From Betaproteobacteria bacterium RBG_16_58_11 (GTDB lineage Bacteria > Pseudomonadota > Gammaproteobacteria > Burkholderiales > Thiobacteraceae): DNA of 5,815 nt. Positions 1 through 5,815 of the stretch are shown here, piece after piece. Every line of letters begins with the position of its first letter. Within the stretch, counting starts at the first letter, position 1. The notes below the pieces were generated by a model. It saw nothing but the letters and a program-made list of their open reading frames with translations. It did not search any database and had not been told where the DNA came from. The stretch covers positions 1 to 5,815 of the forward strand of contig MEQN01000061.1 of the NCBI GenBank assembly GCA_001770235.1, written 5' to 3'. A program made the position numbers and the translations under genes.

Positions 1-834
1 CGTCAGCGCCGCATCGGGCAAAGCCGGGGCAAACACCGTCAGCGCCGAACGCAGCCGCCGCAGGGCGACACGCGCCTGGTGCAGGTATTCGGGGTCGGCT
101 TCATGCATGAGGCCGTCCAGGTTGGCGGTGAATTGTCCCAGCCCGCTTTGCATCACGGCCACGAAAGCATCCGCCACCTGCATCCCCGGTTGCAGGCCGA
201 TAGGCGCGGCTTGCACCGGCTGCAAAGACAAGTTCTGGAACAGCGCATAGCCGCGCTGGGCCTTGCTCACCGGGTCGGGGAAAAGATCGATATCCACCGC
301 CAAGGTCAGCGCCAGATCATAGAGCGCCGCCGGCTTGCCGGATTTCAACTCCAGTTCCACTTCGCAAATCGGCTGGCTGCGCCCGCCGCAGCTCACGAAG
401 CCCTGATCCAGGGCGACTTCGATGCTGCCGCCCCCGCTGACCGGCACGGTCCAGGCGGTGCGCCAGAATTGGGTTTCGAACACCGGGCGCAGCCGGGCCA
501 ATCGAGCGGGCGTGAGCAAGGTTTGAACCGCCGGGGCGTCAAAGCGCGCCGGCTCGGGTGCCGCGCCGGCCACCGGGGTCTCCCACTCCGGACGCTGATG
601 CAGGCCGCCCGCCGAGCCGCCGCCGATTTTCACCGTCTGCACCCAGCGCCCGCCCACGCGGCGCACGCGCAGGGCGGCTTGGGCTTGCATGAGTTCCAGC
701 TTGGGGGTGTCGAAATACACGCTCGCCAGGCGGCGGCGCAACGCCGGGCCGGCCTGGGCCAGCAACGGGTGATGTTTCAGGTGGGCAAGCTGCCCAGGCG
801 GCAGGGCAAGTTTGAGTTCGATCTCGGTTGTCAT
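1..834 (-). CDS. CYTH-CHAD domain protein, inorganic triphosphatase type (partial, 3' end beyond the left edge)
   Basis: The reverse strand is open from ATG at 834 to position 1 with no stop, giving the first 278 residues. The start MTTEIELK contains the ExExK signature of CYTH enzymes (E4, E6, K8). It is followed by YFDTP (residues 40-44), the basic stretch LRVRR (55-59), TVK (67-69) and a late acidic/basic strand EVELELK (158-164). These residues line the triphosphate- and metal-binding tunnel in the family. From about residue 210 a helical segment begins with HQARVALRRLR (252-262), which matches the opening of a CHAD domain: the His and Arg residues are those associated with polyphosphate binding. 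The order CYTH then CHAD matches E. coli YgiF-type inorganic triphosphatases, though activity here is inferred. No strong Shine-Dalgarno is visible. It is divergent from ppk, which supports a role in polyphosphate or triphosphate metabolism. The C-terminal half of CHAD lies outside the window. Confidence 0.9.
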   Translation of the reverse strand, partial: MTTEIELKLALPPGQLAHLKHHPLLAQAGPALRRRLASVYFDTPKLELMQAQAALRVRRVGGRWVQTVKIGGGSAGGLHQRPEWETPVAGAAPEPARFDAPAVQTLLTPARLARLRPVFETQFWRTAWTVPVSGGGSIEVALDQGFVSCGGRSQPICEVELELKSGKPAALYDLALTLAVDIDLFPDPVSKAQRGYALFQNLSLQPVQAAPIGLQPGMQVADAFVAVMQSGLGQFTANLDGLMHEADPEYLHQARVALRRLRSALTVFAPALPDAALT

Positions 835-922
835 GATTCTGTCACACTATTGTCGTATTTTTGGGTTTTGGCTTTTGATCGCAGCATAAACGATTCTAGC
901 TTTATTTTATTTTCCAAACGCC
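835..922. promoter_or_regulatory. Divergent promoter spacer between the CYTH-CHAD gene and ppk
   Basis: This 88-bp stretch is AT-rich compared with both flanking genes and must hold the start signals for both directions unless transcription enters from outside. Toward ppk it contains a probable Pho box (annotated separately) and a weak -10-like CATAAA at 885-890. Toward the CYTH-CHAD gene the reverse complement of 893-898 reads TAGAAT, a good -10, but no matching -35 sits 16-18 bp away. The exact promoters are therefore unresolved. Confidence 0.5.
839..856 (+). promoter_or_regulatory. Probable Pho box (PhoB binding site) upstream of ppk
   Basis: Two 7-bp direct half-sites, CTGTCAC (839-845) and TTGTCGT (850-856), are separated by the 4-bp spacer ACTA. 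This gives the 11-bp period of the classical PhoB site (CTGTCAY, N4, repeat). The first half is a full match and the second matches 5 of 7. The site lies 66 bp upstream of the ppk start and points toward ppk. It is also only 4 bp from the start codon of the divergent gene, so bound PhoB could block that gene's leader. A clear -10 ten bases downstream is not visible, which lowers confidence. The presence of phoB in the same window raises it. Confidence 0.5.
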
Positions 923-2992
923 ATGACCCTCCCTACCACTGAGCATTTTCTCAACCGAGAGATCGGCCTCCTGGCTTTCAACGAACGCGTGCTGGCTCAG
1001 GCTGAAGACCCCGCCGCGCCGCTGCTGGAGCGGCTGAAATTCATCTGCATTGTCAGCGGCAATCTGGATGAATTTTTTGAAGTGCGGGTGGCCGGCTTGA
1101 AGGAGCGCATTGCCTTGGGCTCCACCGCCATCAGCCCCGACGGGTTAAGCGCGCTGCAAACCTTCCGCGAGGTGGCGCCGCGCGCCCATGCCCTGGTGGA
1201 AAAACAGTATGAAACGCTCAACCAGTCCATCTTGCCGCAACTGGCTGAGCAGGGCATTCGCTTCCTGCGCCGCACGCTTTGGAACGCGGCGCAGGTAGAG
1301 TGGATACGCGCCTATTTTTTCCGCGAGCTGATGCCGGTGCTCACGCCCATCGGTCTGGACCCGGCTCACCCTTTCCCGCGGGTGTTGAACAAGAGCCTGA
1401 ATTTTGCCGTGGAGCTGGCCGGTCGCGACGCCTTCGGGCGCGATTCCGGCGCGGCCGTGGTGCAGGCGCCGCGCTCCCTGCCGCGAGTCATCCGCATGCC
1501 GGAAGACATTGCCGGTTGCGAATACGGTTTTGTATTCCTGTCCTCCATCCTGCACGCGCATGTGGGCGAAATGTTTTCCGGGATGACGGTGCAAGGCTGT
1601 TATCAGTTTCGCGTGACCCGCAATTCGGAACTGTTCGTCGACGAGGAAGAAACCAAAAATCTGCGCGAAGCGCTTCAGGGCGAACTCCCCCACCGCCACT
1701 TCGGCAACGCGGTGCGGCTGGAAGTGGCGGACAATTGCTCGCCGGCGATGGCGGAATTTTTGCTGGCGCAATTCAAGCTCGGGCGCGAGGATTTTTATCA
1801 GGTCAACGGCCTAGTCAATCTGGTGCGGCTGATGCAAATTCCCGAGCAAGTGGATCGGCCCGGCCTCAAGTACCCCGCTTTCTTACCTGGATTACCCGCT
1901 GTTCTGAGCACTGAAAATGACTTGTTCACCGCCATGCGTAAGGGCGATATTTTGCTGCATCACCCATTTCAGTCGTTCCAGCCGGTCGTTGATTTCATCA
2001 GCCAGGCCGCCGCCGACCCGGACGTCATGGCGATTCGCCAGACGGTATACCGCACCGGCACCGATTCCATGCTGATGCAGGCGCTGATGGCGGCGGCGCA
2101 AAGCGGCAAGGAAGTGACCGTGGTGGTGGAACTCATGGCGCGTTTCGACGAGGAGGCCAACATCAATTGGGCGGCCAAGCTGGAGGAAGCCGGCGCCCAC
2201 GTGGTGTATGGCGTGGTGGCGCACAAAACCCACTGCAAGATGGCGCTGGTGGTGCGGCGCGAGGACAACCGCCTGCGCCGCTACGTGCATCTGGGAACCG
2301 GCAACTATCATGCGCGCACCGCCCGCCTGTATACGGATTTCGGCTTGCTCACCTGCAACGAGGCGATCTGCGCCGACGTGAATGACATATTCACCCAACT
2401 CACCGGCATGGGCCGCGCCTCGCACCTCAAGCACTTATGGCAATCGCCCTTTACCCTACATAGCCAGATTATGGCTGCGATCCGACGCGAGACAGAACAT
2501 GCCCACGCGGGCAAGCCCGCCGCCATCATCGCCAAGATGAATGCGCTGTTGGAGCCGGAGGTGATTCGCGCACTTTACGATGCGTCCCAGGCGGGCGTGA
2601 AAATTGATTTGATTATCCGCGGGGTATGCGCGTTGAAACCAGGCATTGCCGGATTATCGGAAAACATCCAAGTGCGCTCGGTGATCGGACGCTTTCTGGA
2701 ACACACGCGAATATTTTACTTCCGCGACGATGGCAATGAACGGGTATACCTTTCCAGCGCGGACTGGATGGATCGCAACTTCTTCCGGCGTATCGAGGCA
2801 TGTTTCCCGGTACTGGAGCCGCGCCTGAAAAAACGCGTCATCGGAGAGGGGCTGAAGCCCTATCTCCGGGACAACCTTCAGGCATGGGAAATGGACGCCA
2901 AGGGCGAATACCACCGCAGAACCAGCCGCCGCGCCAAACCTTTCATTGCACAACTGGCGCTGCTGGACTTGCTGGCGAAGCGCGCGGGCTAA
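923..2992 (+). CDS. ppk: Polyphosphate kinase 1 (PPK1)
   Basis: PPK1 reversibly transfers the gamma-phosphate of ATP to a growing inorganic polyphosphate chain. At 689 aa it is full length for the family. The N-terminal domain begins with FLNREIGLLAFNERVL (residues 9-24) and NLDEFFEVRVAGLKERI (47-63), both hallmark PPK1 segments. The catalytic C-terminal half shows IRQTVYRTGTDS (371-382) and VELMARFDEEANI (402-414), whose R377 and R407 likely correspond to the Mg/phosphate-binding arginines of the E. coli enzyme. HLGTGNYH starts at H456, the expected phospho-accepting histidine, and RFLEHTRIF carries the second conserved histidine, H594. No truncation or frameshift is seen. ATG 923 is chosen because the conserved N terminus begins a few residues later. 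No Shine-Dalgarno precedes it; the leader is U/A- and pyrimidine-rich. It is divergent from a CYTH-CHAD gene and has a probable Pho box upstream. The common partner ppx is not adjacent in this window. Confidence 0.98.
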   Translation: MTLPTTEHFLNREIGLLAFNERVLAQAEDPAAPLLERLKFICIVSGNLDEFFEVRVAGLKERIALGSTAISPDGLSALQTFREVAPRAHALVEKQYETLNQSILPQLAEQGIRFLRRTLWNAAQVEWIRAYFFRELMPVLTPIGLDPAHPFPRVLNKSLNFAVELAGRDAFGRDSGAAVVQAPRSLPRVIRMPEDIAGCEYGFVFLSSILHAHVGEMFSGMTVQGCYQFRVTRNSELFVDEEETKNLREALQGELPHRHFGNAVRLEVADNCSPAMAEFLLAQFKLGREDFYQVNGLVNLVRLMQIPEQVDRPGLKYPAFLPGLPAVLSTENDLFTAMRKGDILLHHPFQSFQPVVDFISQAAADPDVMAIRQTVYRTGTDSMLMQALMAAAQSGKEVTVVVELMARFDEEANINWAAKLEEAGAHVVYGVVAHKTHCKMALVVRREDNRLRRYVHLGTGNYHARTARLYTDFGLLTCNEAICADVNDIFTQLTGMGRASHLKHLWQSPFTLHSQIMAAIRRETEHAHAGKPAAIIAKMNALLEPEVIRALYDASQAGVKIDLIIRGVCALKPGIAGLSENIQVRSVIGRFLEHTRIFYFRDDGNERVYLSSADWMDRNFFRRIEACFPVLEPRLKKRVIGEGLKPYLRDNLQAWEMDAKGEYHRRTSRRAKPFIAQLALLDLLAKRAG

Positions 2993-3185
2993 TGGACTGC
3001 TGCGCAAAATTCGACTAGCGCCAGGACAACAGGCAAGCGACGCTAACACTGTAATCGTTGAATATTTCATTTTTTGCAAAGAGCGCATTAGTCGCGCTGG
3101 CATGTTGGCAATTCATGTTCCTCGACTCGCTATGACCGCAACAGCTTGCAAGCAAGTCGGTTCCCACTCCTTCCAAAAGCCCCCC

Positions 3186-3214
3186 TTGACCTTTACGAAA
3201 TCAAAACTAATAAT
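3186..3214 (+). promoter_or_regulatory. Possible sigma-70 promoter of the H1-like/RHH gene
   Basis: TTGACC at 3186-3191 matches the -35 consensus at 5 of 6 positions. The following AT-rich sequence offers poor -10 candidates, such as TAATAA at 3208-3213 after a 16-bp spacer. The -10 region runs straight into the palindrome at 3212-3238, an arrangement expected if a repressor bound there competes with RNA polymerase. The -10 is weak, so this is tentative. Confidence 0.3.
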
Positions 3215-3238
3215 AAAGTATTACGGTAATACTTTATT
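3212..3238. promoter_or_regulatory. Perfect 27-bp AT-rich palindrome, candidate operator
   Basis: Two 13-bp arms, AATAAAGTATTAC (3212-3224) and GTAATACTTTATT (3226-3238), are exact reverse complements around a single central G at 3225. The arms are mostly A/T and no T-run follows, so a terminator is unlikely. A two-fold symmetric operator fits better. It lies 117 bp upstream of the gene for a protein ending in a ribbon-helix-helix-like domain, a fold whose members usually bind such dyads and often repress their own genes. Binding by that protein is inferred, not shown. Confidence 0.6.
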
Positions 3239-3355
3239 GAAAGGCGTGCTGAATCGGTGGCACGTTCTCGAGTAACTGGGGCGGAATGGCGAGGCCGCGG
3301 CCCAGGAAGTAAGCAACATCGTGCAGACATCCTCGCCCTATTTGGAGAGCAAACA

Positions 3356-3961
3356 ATGAAAGCCAAGACCTCATCTACGCCGCGTGTAACCCTTAAAAAA
3401 GGAGCCGCGGCACCCAACAAACGGCGCAGTAAAACGGCAGCAAAACCGGCGGCTAAAAAGCCTGCGGCCAAGCCTGTTAAAGCAAAAACAGTAAAAAGAA
3501 TCGTGAAAGCCGCCCCAGTCAAAACAAAGTCATCCTCGACAGCGGCTAAAAAGCCTGTTGCTGCCGTTGCCTCAGTGAAGGCTGGCGCCAAATCCAAGGC
3601 GGCAAGCACTGCTGCCAAAAAGGGCGCAAAACCAGTTAAGAAACCGCCGCTGAAGGCCGCCGCAACATTGGCCGCGCAGCCCCCCGCTAATTCTATTCAA
3701 GCGAAAGGCAAGGACAAGAAAAGCAAGCCCGAGAAAAAGAAACGTGAAAAAGTGGTGCGCGATTCCTACTCGATACCCAAGAGCCAGTATGCGCAACTCA
3801 AAACAATGCGAACCGATCTCGCGAAGGCAGGGCGCATTGCCAGCAAATCCGAGCTGCTGCGTGCCGGGCTAGCGCTATTGTTTCGCCAATCAACCACGGC
3901 TGTGAAGGAATTGATTGACGCACTGATTCCGGCGCCGCACGGCAAGAACGCCAAGAAGTGA
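3356..3961 (+). CDS. Histone H1-like Lys/Ala/Pro-rich protein with C-terminal ribbon-helix-helix-like domain
   Basis: This 201-aa protein has two parts. Residues 1-133 form a low-complexity basic tail with about 36 lysines and only three acidic residues (D120, E126, E131). It is built from AAKKP/KPAAK-type units as in bacterial H1-like and AlgP-type proteins and is probably disordered and bound to nucleic acid. Residues 134-180 look like a ribbon-helix-helix domain: a short strand RDSYSIPKS (135-143), helix A around 144-158, a turn, then helix B SKSELLRAGLALLFRQ (163-178). The start is ATG 3356, with GGAGAG at 3344-3349 six bases upstream. An in-frame GTG at 3257 would add 33 residues but has no comparable site and the added part does not resemble the tail. 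No signal peptide or membrane segment is seen. It is probably a nucleoid-associated or regulatory DNA-binding protein. It sits between ppk and phoB, behind a perfect palindrome. I do not recognise a named gene. Confidence 0.8.
   Translation: MKAKTSSTPRVTLKKGAAAPNKRRSKTAAKPAAKKPAAKPVKAKTVKRIVKAAPVKTKSSSTAAKKPVAAVASVKAGAKSKAASTAAKKGAKPVKKPPLKAAATLAAQPPANSIQAKGKDKKSKPEKKKREKVVRDSYSIPKSQYAQLKTMRTDLAKAGRIASKSELLRAGLALLFRQSTTAVKELIDALIPAPHGKNAKK
3449..3557 (+). repeat. In-frame 16-bp direct repeat within the basic tail
   Basis: GCGGCTAAAAAGCCTG occurs at 3449-3464 and again, identical, at 3542-3557. The 93-bp offset equals 31 codons, so both copies encode AAKKP (residues 32-36 and 63-67). Identity at the nucleotide level, including third positions, suggests that the tail grew by duplication or recombination between repeats. 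Chance reuse of a short lysine-rich motif cannot be excluded. Confidence 0.7.
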
Positions 3962-4009
3962 TTCGCTCGCTTCGGCATGACGCTTAAATAGATTGCCGAT
4001 AGTGCGATC

Positions 4010-4034
4010 GCGCACGTCCATTTTGGACGTGCGC
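4010..4034. terminator. Strong GC-rich hairpin downstream of the H1-like gene
   Basis: The arms GCGCACGTCCA (4010-4020) and TGGACGTGCGC (4024-4034) pair perfectly over 11 bp around a TTT loop. The hairpin begins 49 bp after the H1-like stop codon. It could end or protect that transcript, but no T-run follows on either strand, so it is not a classical intrinsic terminator. A 3'-end stabiliser or a protein-binding dyad are alternatives. Confidence 0.45.
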
Positions 4035-4092
4035 CGAGGATGATTCGTTGGCGTAGAAGTATTGATGACAAGTAATTTGCAAAACACCCGCT

Positions 4093-4126
4093 TTGACACA
4101 CAGATGTCACAATAGCTTCATATTAT
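4093..4126 (+). promoter_or_regulatory. PhoB-dependent promoter of phoB: Pho box plus -10
   Basis: Half-sites TTGACAC (4093-4099) and ATGTCAC (4104-4110) lie on an 11-bp period and match CTGTCAC at 5 and 6 of 7 positions. A weaker third, GCTTCAT (4115-4121), continues the register. The -10 TATTAT (4121-4126, 5 of 6) begins exactly 10 bp after the second half-site, the spacing known for PhoB-activated promoters. The perfect -35 hexamer TTGACA at 4093-4098 is 22 bp from this -10, too far for sigma-70 alone, so activation by PhoB is the better reading. Transcription would start near 4132, leaving a leader of about 30 nt. This indicates autoregulation of phoB. Confidence 0.72.
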
Positions 4127-4161
4127 GGCTGTCTCCCCGTTTGCACATTTAGGAGTTAGCC

Positions 4162-4851
4162 ATGCCCGCAACCGTAATGGTGGTCGAAGACGAACCGGCG
4201 ATTCAAGAACTGATCGCATTCAATCTCAAACAAGCTGGCCACTTCATAATGGCCGCGCCCAGCGCCGAGCAGGCCAGCCGCATGATCAAAGAGACCTTGC
4301 CGGATTTGATTCTGCTCGATTGGATGCTGCCTGGCATGAGCGGCATCGAGTTTGCGCGAAAAATCAAAGGCGACAGCTATACCAAGGCCATCCCAGTCAT
4401 CATGCTCACCGCGCGCGGTGAAGAACAAGACAAGGTGAAAGGGCTGGAAACCGGCGCCGACGACTACGTCACCAAACCTTTTTCGCCGCGCGAGTTGAAC
4501 GCCCGCATCAAGGCCGTGCTGCGCCGCCGCGCGCCGCAAATGACGGATGAATTGGTGGAAGTGGCCGGACTCGCGCTCGACCCGCTGACCCATCGTGTGA
4601 CGGGCCACAGCGCCCCGGTTACCCTGGGCCCAACCGAATTTCGCCTGCTGCATTTTTTCATGACCCATCCCGAACGCGTGCATTCGCGCTCACAATTGCT
4701 CGATAGTGTGTGGGGCAATCAAGCCTATGTAGAAGAGCGCACAGTGGATGTGCATATCCGGCGTCTGCGCCGGGCGCTGGAACCGACGCGTCACGACGCC
4801 TTGGTGCAAACCATACGCGGCGCGGGTTACCGGCTTTCGCAACGCATTTAG
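4162..4851 (+). CDS. phoB: Phosphate regulon response regulator PhoB
   Basis: This 229-aa OmpR/PhoB-family regulator has a receiver domain (residues 1-120) and a winged-helix DNA-binding domain (about 128-229). Receiver residues are in place: the acidic pair E9/D10, phospho-acceptor D53 in LLDWMLPG, T83 in MLTARGEE and K105 in YVTKPFSP. The C-terminal half has [18 protein letters not shown], a recognition-helix region [19 protein letters not shown] and the wing RGAGYRLS. These segments are nearly identical to E. coli PhoB, which makes the assignment specific rather than just family-level. ATG 4162 follows AGGAG at 4151-4155 with six bases between. When phosphorylated by PhoR under phosphate limitation, PhoB binds Pho boxes and recruits sigma-70 polymerase. 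Its own promoter carries such a box, and a second probable one precedes ppk. No phoR follows: the next gene is a tRNA on the opposite strand, so the sensor must be encoded elsewhere. Confidence 0.96.
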   Translation: MPATVMVVEDEPAIQELIAFNLKQAGHFIMAAPSAEQASRMIKETLPDLILLDWMLPGMSGIEFARKIKGDSYTKAIPVIMLTARGEEQDKVKGLETGADDYVTKPFSPRELNARIKAVLRRRAPQMTDELVEVAGLALDPLTHRVTGHSAPVTLGPTEFRLLHFFMTHPERVHSRSQLLDSVWGNQAYVEERTVDVHIRRLRRALEPTRHDALVQTIRGAGYRLSQRI

Positions 4852-4990
4852 CCGGCCCACACAGATCCTGTGGCATTACTTCGAAGAAGCAGTTTGGCGG
4901 CCATAACGAACAGGCACAATAAGAAAACAACCGACGGGAACCGAAAGGTCGGCAGGCGCTTATATGCCGCAACCTAACTGATCGATTTTA
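4852..4990. other. Convergent spacer between phoB and the tRNA gene
   Basis: This 139-bp gap separates phoB from the tRNA transcribed toward it. Just after phoB there is only a 5-bp dyad, CACAG/CTGTG (4860-4864 and 4868-4872), too weak to call a terminator. The right part holds the probable tRNA terminator on the minus strand. No coding potential was recognised. Confidence 0.55.
4918..4952 (-). terminator. Probable terminator of the tRNA transcript
   Basis: Read on the minus strand, CCGAC (from 4952-4948) and GTCGG (from 4935-4931) can form a 5-bp stem with a 12-nt loop. They are followed directly by the T-rich tract TTGTTTTCTTATT (4930-4918). The stem is short, but the U-rich tail and the position about 40 nt beyond the tRNA 3' end fit an intrinsic terminator. 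The gap contains no better candidate. Confidence 0.45.
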
Positions 4991-5068
<78 letters not shown>

Positions 5069-5072
5069 AATG

Positions 5073-5100
5073 AAAACTGGCCGGGGGTGCCGGCCAGTTT
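5073..5100 (-). terminator. Intrinsic terminator between rpoD and the tRNA
   Basis: Perfect 11-bp arms, AAACTGGCCGG (5074-5084) and CCGGCCAGTTT (5090-5100), surround a 5-nt loop. On the minus strand the stem ends in a TTTT run (5076-5073), the form of an intrinsic terminator. It starts 11 bp after the rpoD stop and ends 4 bp before the tRNA. The plus strand also has TTT at the end of the stem, so it may work in both directions and stop antisense transcripts coming from phoB. Confidence 0.8.
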
Positions 5101-5111
5101 CAAGAACGCTT

Positions 5112-5815
<704 letters not shown>

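Larger units (their letters stand above)
2993..3355. other. 363-bp non-coding region between ppk and the H1-like gene
   Basis: No convincing coding sequence is present. Open frames here lack family resemblance and overlap either the ppk tail or the next gene's leader. The first 190 bp contain only weak dyads: AGCGC/GCGCT at 3082-3086 and 3094-3098 without a following T-run, and the 10-bp palindrome GCTTGCAAGC at 3144-3153. No good intrinsic terminator for ppk was found. The second half holds a possible -35 (3186-3191), a perfect 27-bp palindrome (3212-3238) and the ribosome binding site of the next gene. Confidence 0.7.

Noticed and set aside
79..942. Long plus-strand open frame of 287 codons
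   Set aside because: It lies antisense to the CYTH-CHAD gene. The minus strand shows clear family motifs, whereas this frame is rich in His, Arg, Ala and Gln with no recognisable domain, as expected of a shadow frame in GC-rich DNA.
3212..3238. Palindrome as the ppk transcription terminator
   Set aside because: It is 219 bp after the ppk stop, its stem is nearly all A/T and no T-run follows. An operator explains it better.
2946..3275. 109-codon plus-strand frame spanning the ppk end and the spacer
   Set aside because: It overlaps the end of ppk out of frame, has no ribosome binding site and no recognisable motif, and runs over the palindrome.
3257..3355. GTG start extending the H1-like protein by 33 residues
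   Set aside because: ATG 3356 has GGAGAG at the right distance. The extension lacks such a site and differs in character from the tail.
4004..4011. GCGATCGC octamer resembling the HIP1 repeat
   Set aside because: It is a single copy in a GC-rich, non-cyanobacterial-looking window, so no meaning can be attached to it.
4129..4135. Additional Pho half-site CTGTCTC upstream of phoB
   Set aside because: It matches 6 of 7 but is out of the 11-bp register of the other half-sites and lies after the -10, so chance is more likely.

Overview
The window looks like a chromosomal segment of a GC-rich betaproteobacterium. The evidence is the near-textbook proteobacterial PhoB and RpoD sequences, a PPK1 of the usual proteobacterial length, and a Lys/Ala/Pro-rich H1-like protein of a kind common in beta- and gammaproteobacteria. 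The taxonomic call is inferred from protein character only, without any search.

Layout from left to right. (1) A minus-strand CYTH-CHAD protein (inorganic triphosphatase type with a polyphosphate-associated CHAD domain) runs off the left edge. (2) An 88-bp divergent spacer carries a probable Pho box. (3) ppk, polyphosphate kinase 1, lies on the plus strand. (4) A 363-bp non-coding stretch contains a perfect 27-bp palindrome. (5) A 201-aa protein has a long, very basic histone H1-like tail and a C-terminal ribbon-helix-helix-like segment. (6) A 200-bp spacer holds a strong GC-rich hairpin and a convincing PhoB-controlled promoter. (7) phoB follows, with no phoR directly behind it. (8) A minus-strand tRNA with anticodon CAU comes next; its acceptor stem favours the AUA-reading tRNA-Ile2. 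(9) A terminator-like hairpin is wedged between the tRNA and the gene upstream of it. (10) The 3' part of rpoD, the major sigma factor, is on the minus strand and runs off the right edge.

The left two thirds read as a phosphate and polyphosphate locus. PhoB would activate its own gene and probably ppk, PPK1 would make polyP, and the divergent CYTH-CHAD protein may bind polyP or hydrolyse triphosphate. The H1-like/RHH protein in the middle is the least explained element. Its upstream palindrome suggests autoregulation, and its lysine-rich tail next to a polyP synthase raises the untested possibility of a link between polyP and the nucleoid. The right third (tRNA plus rpoD) is an ordinary housekeeping block transcribed in the opposite direction, although the position of its terminator and two tRNA bases are unusual.
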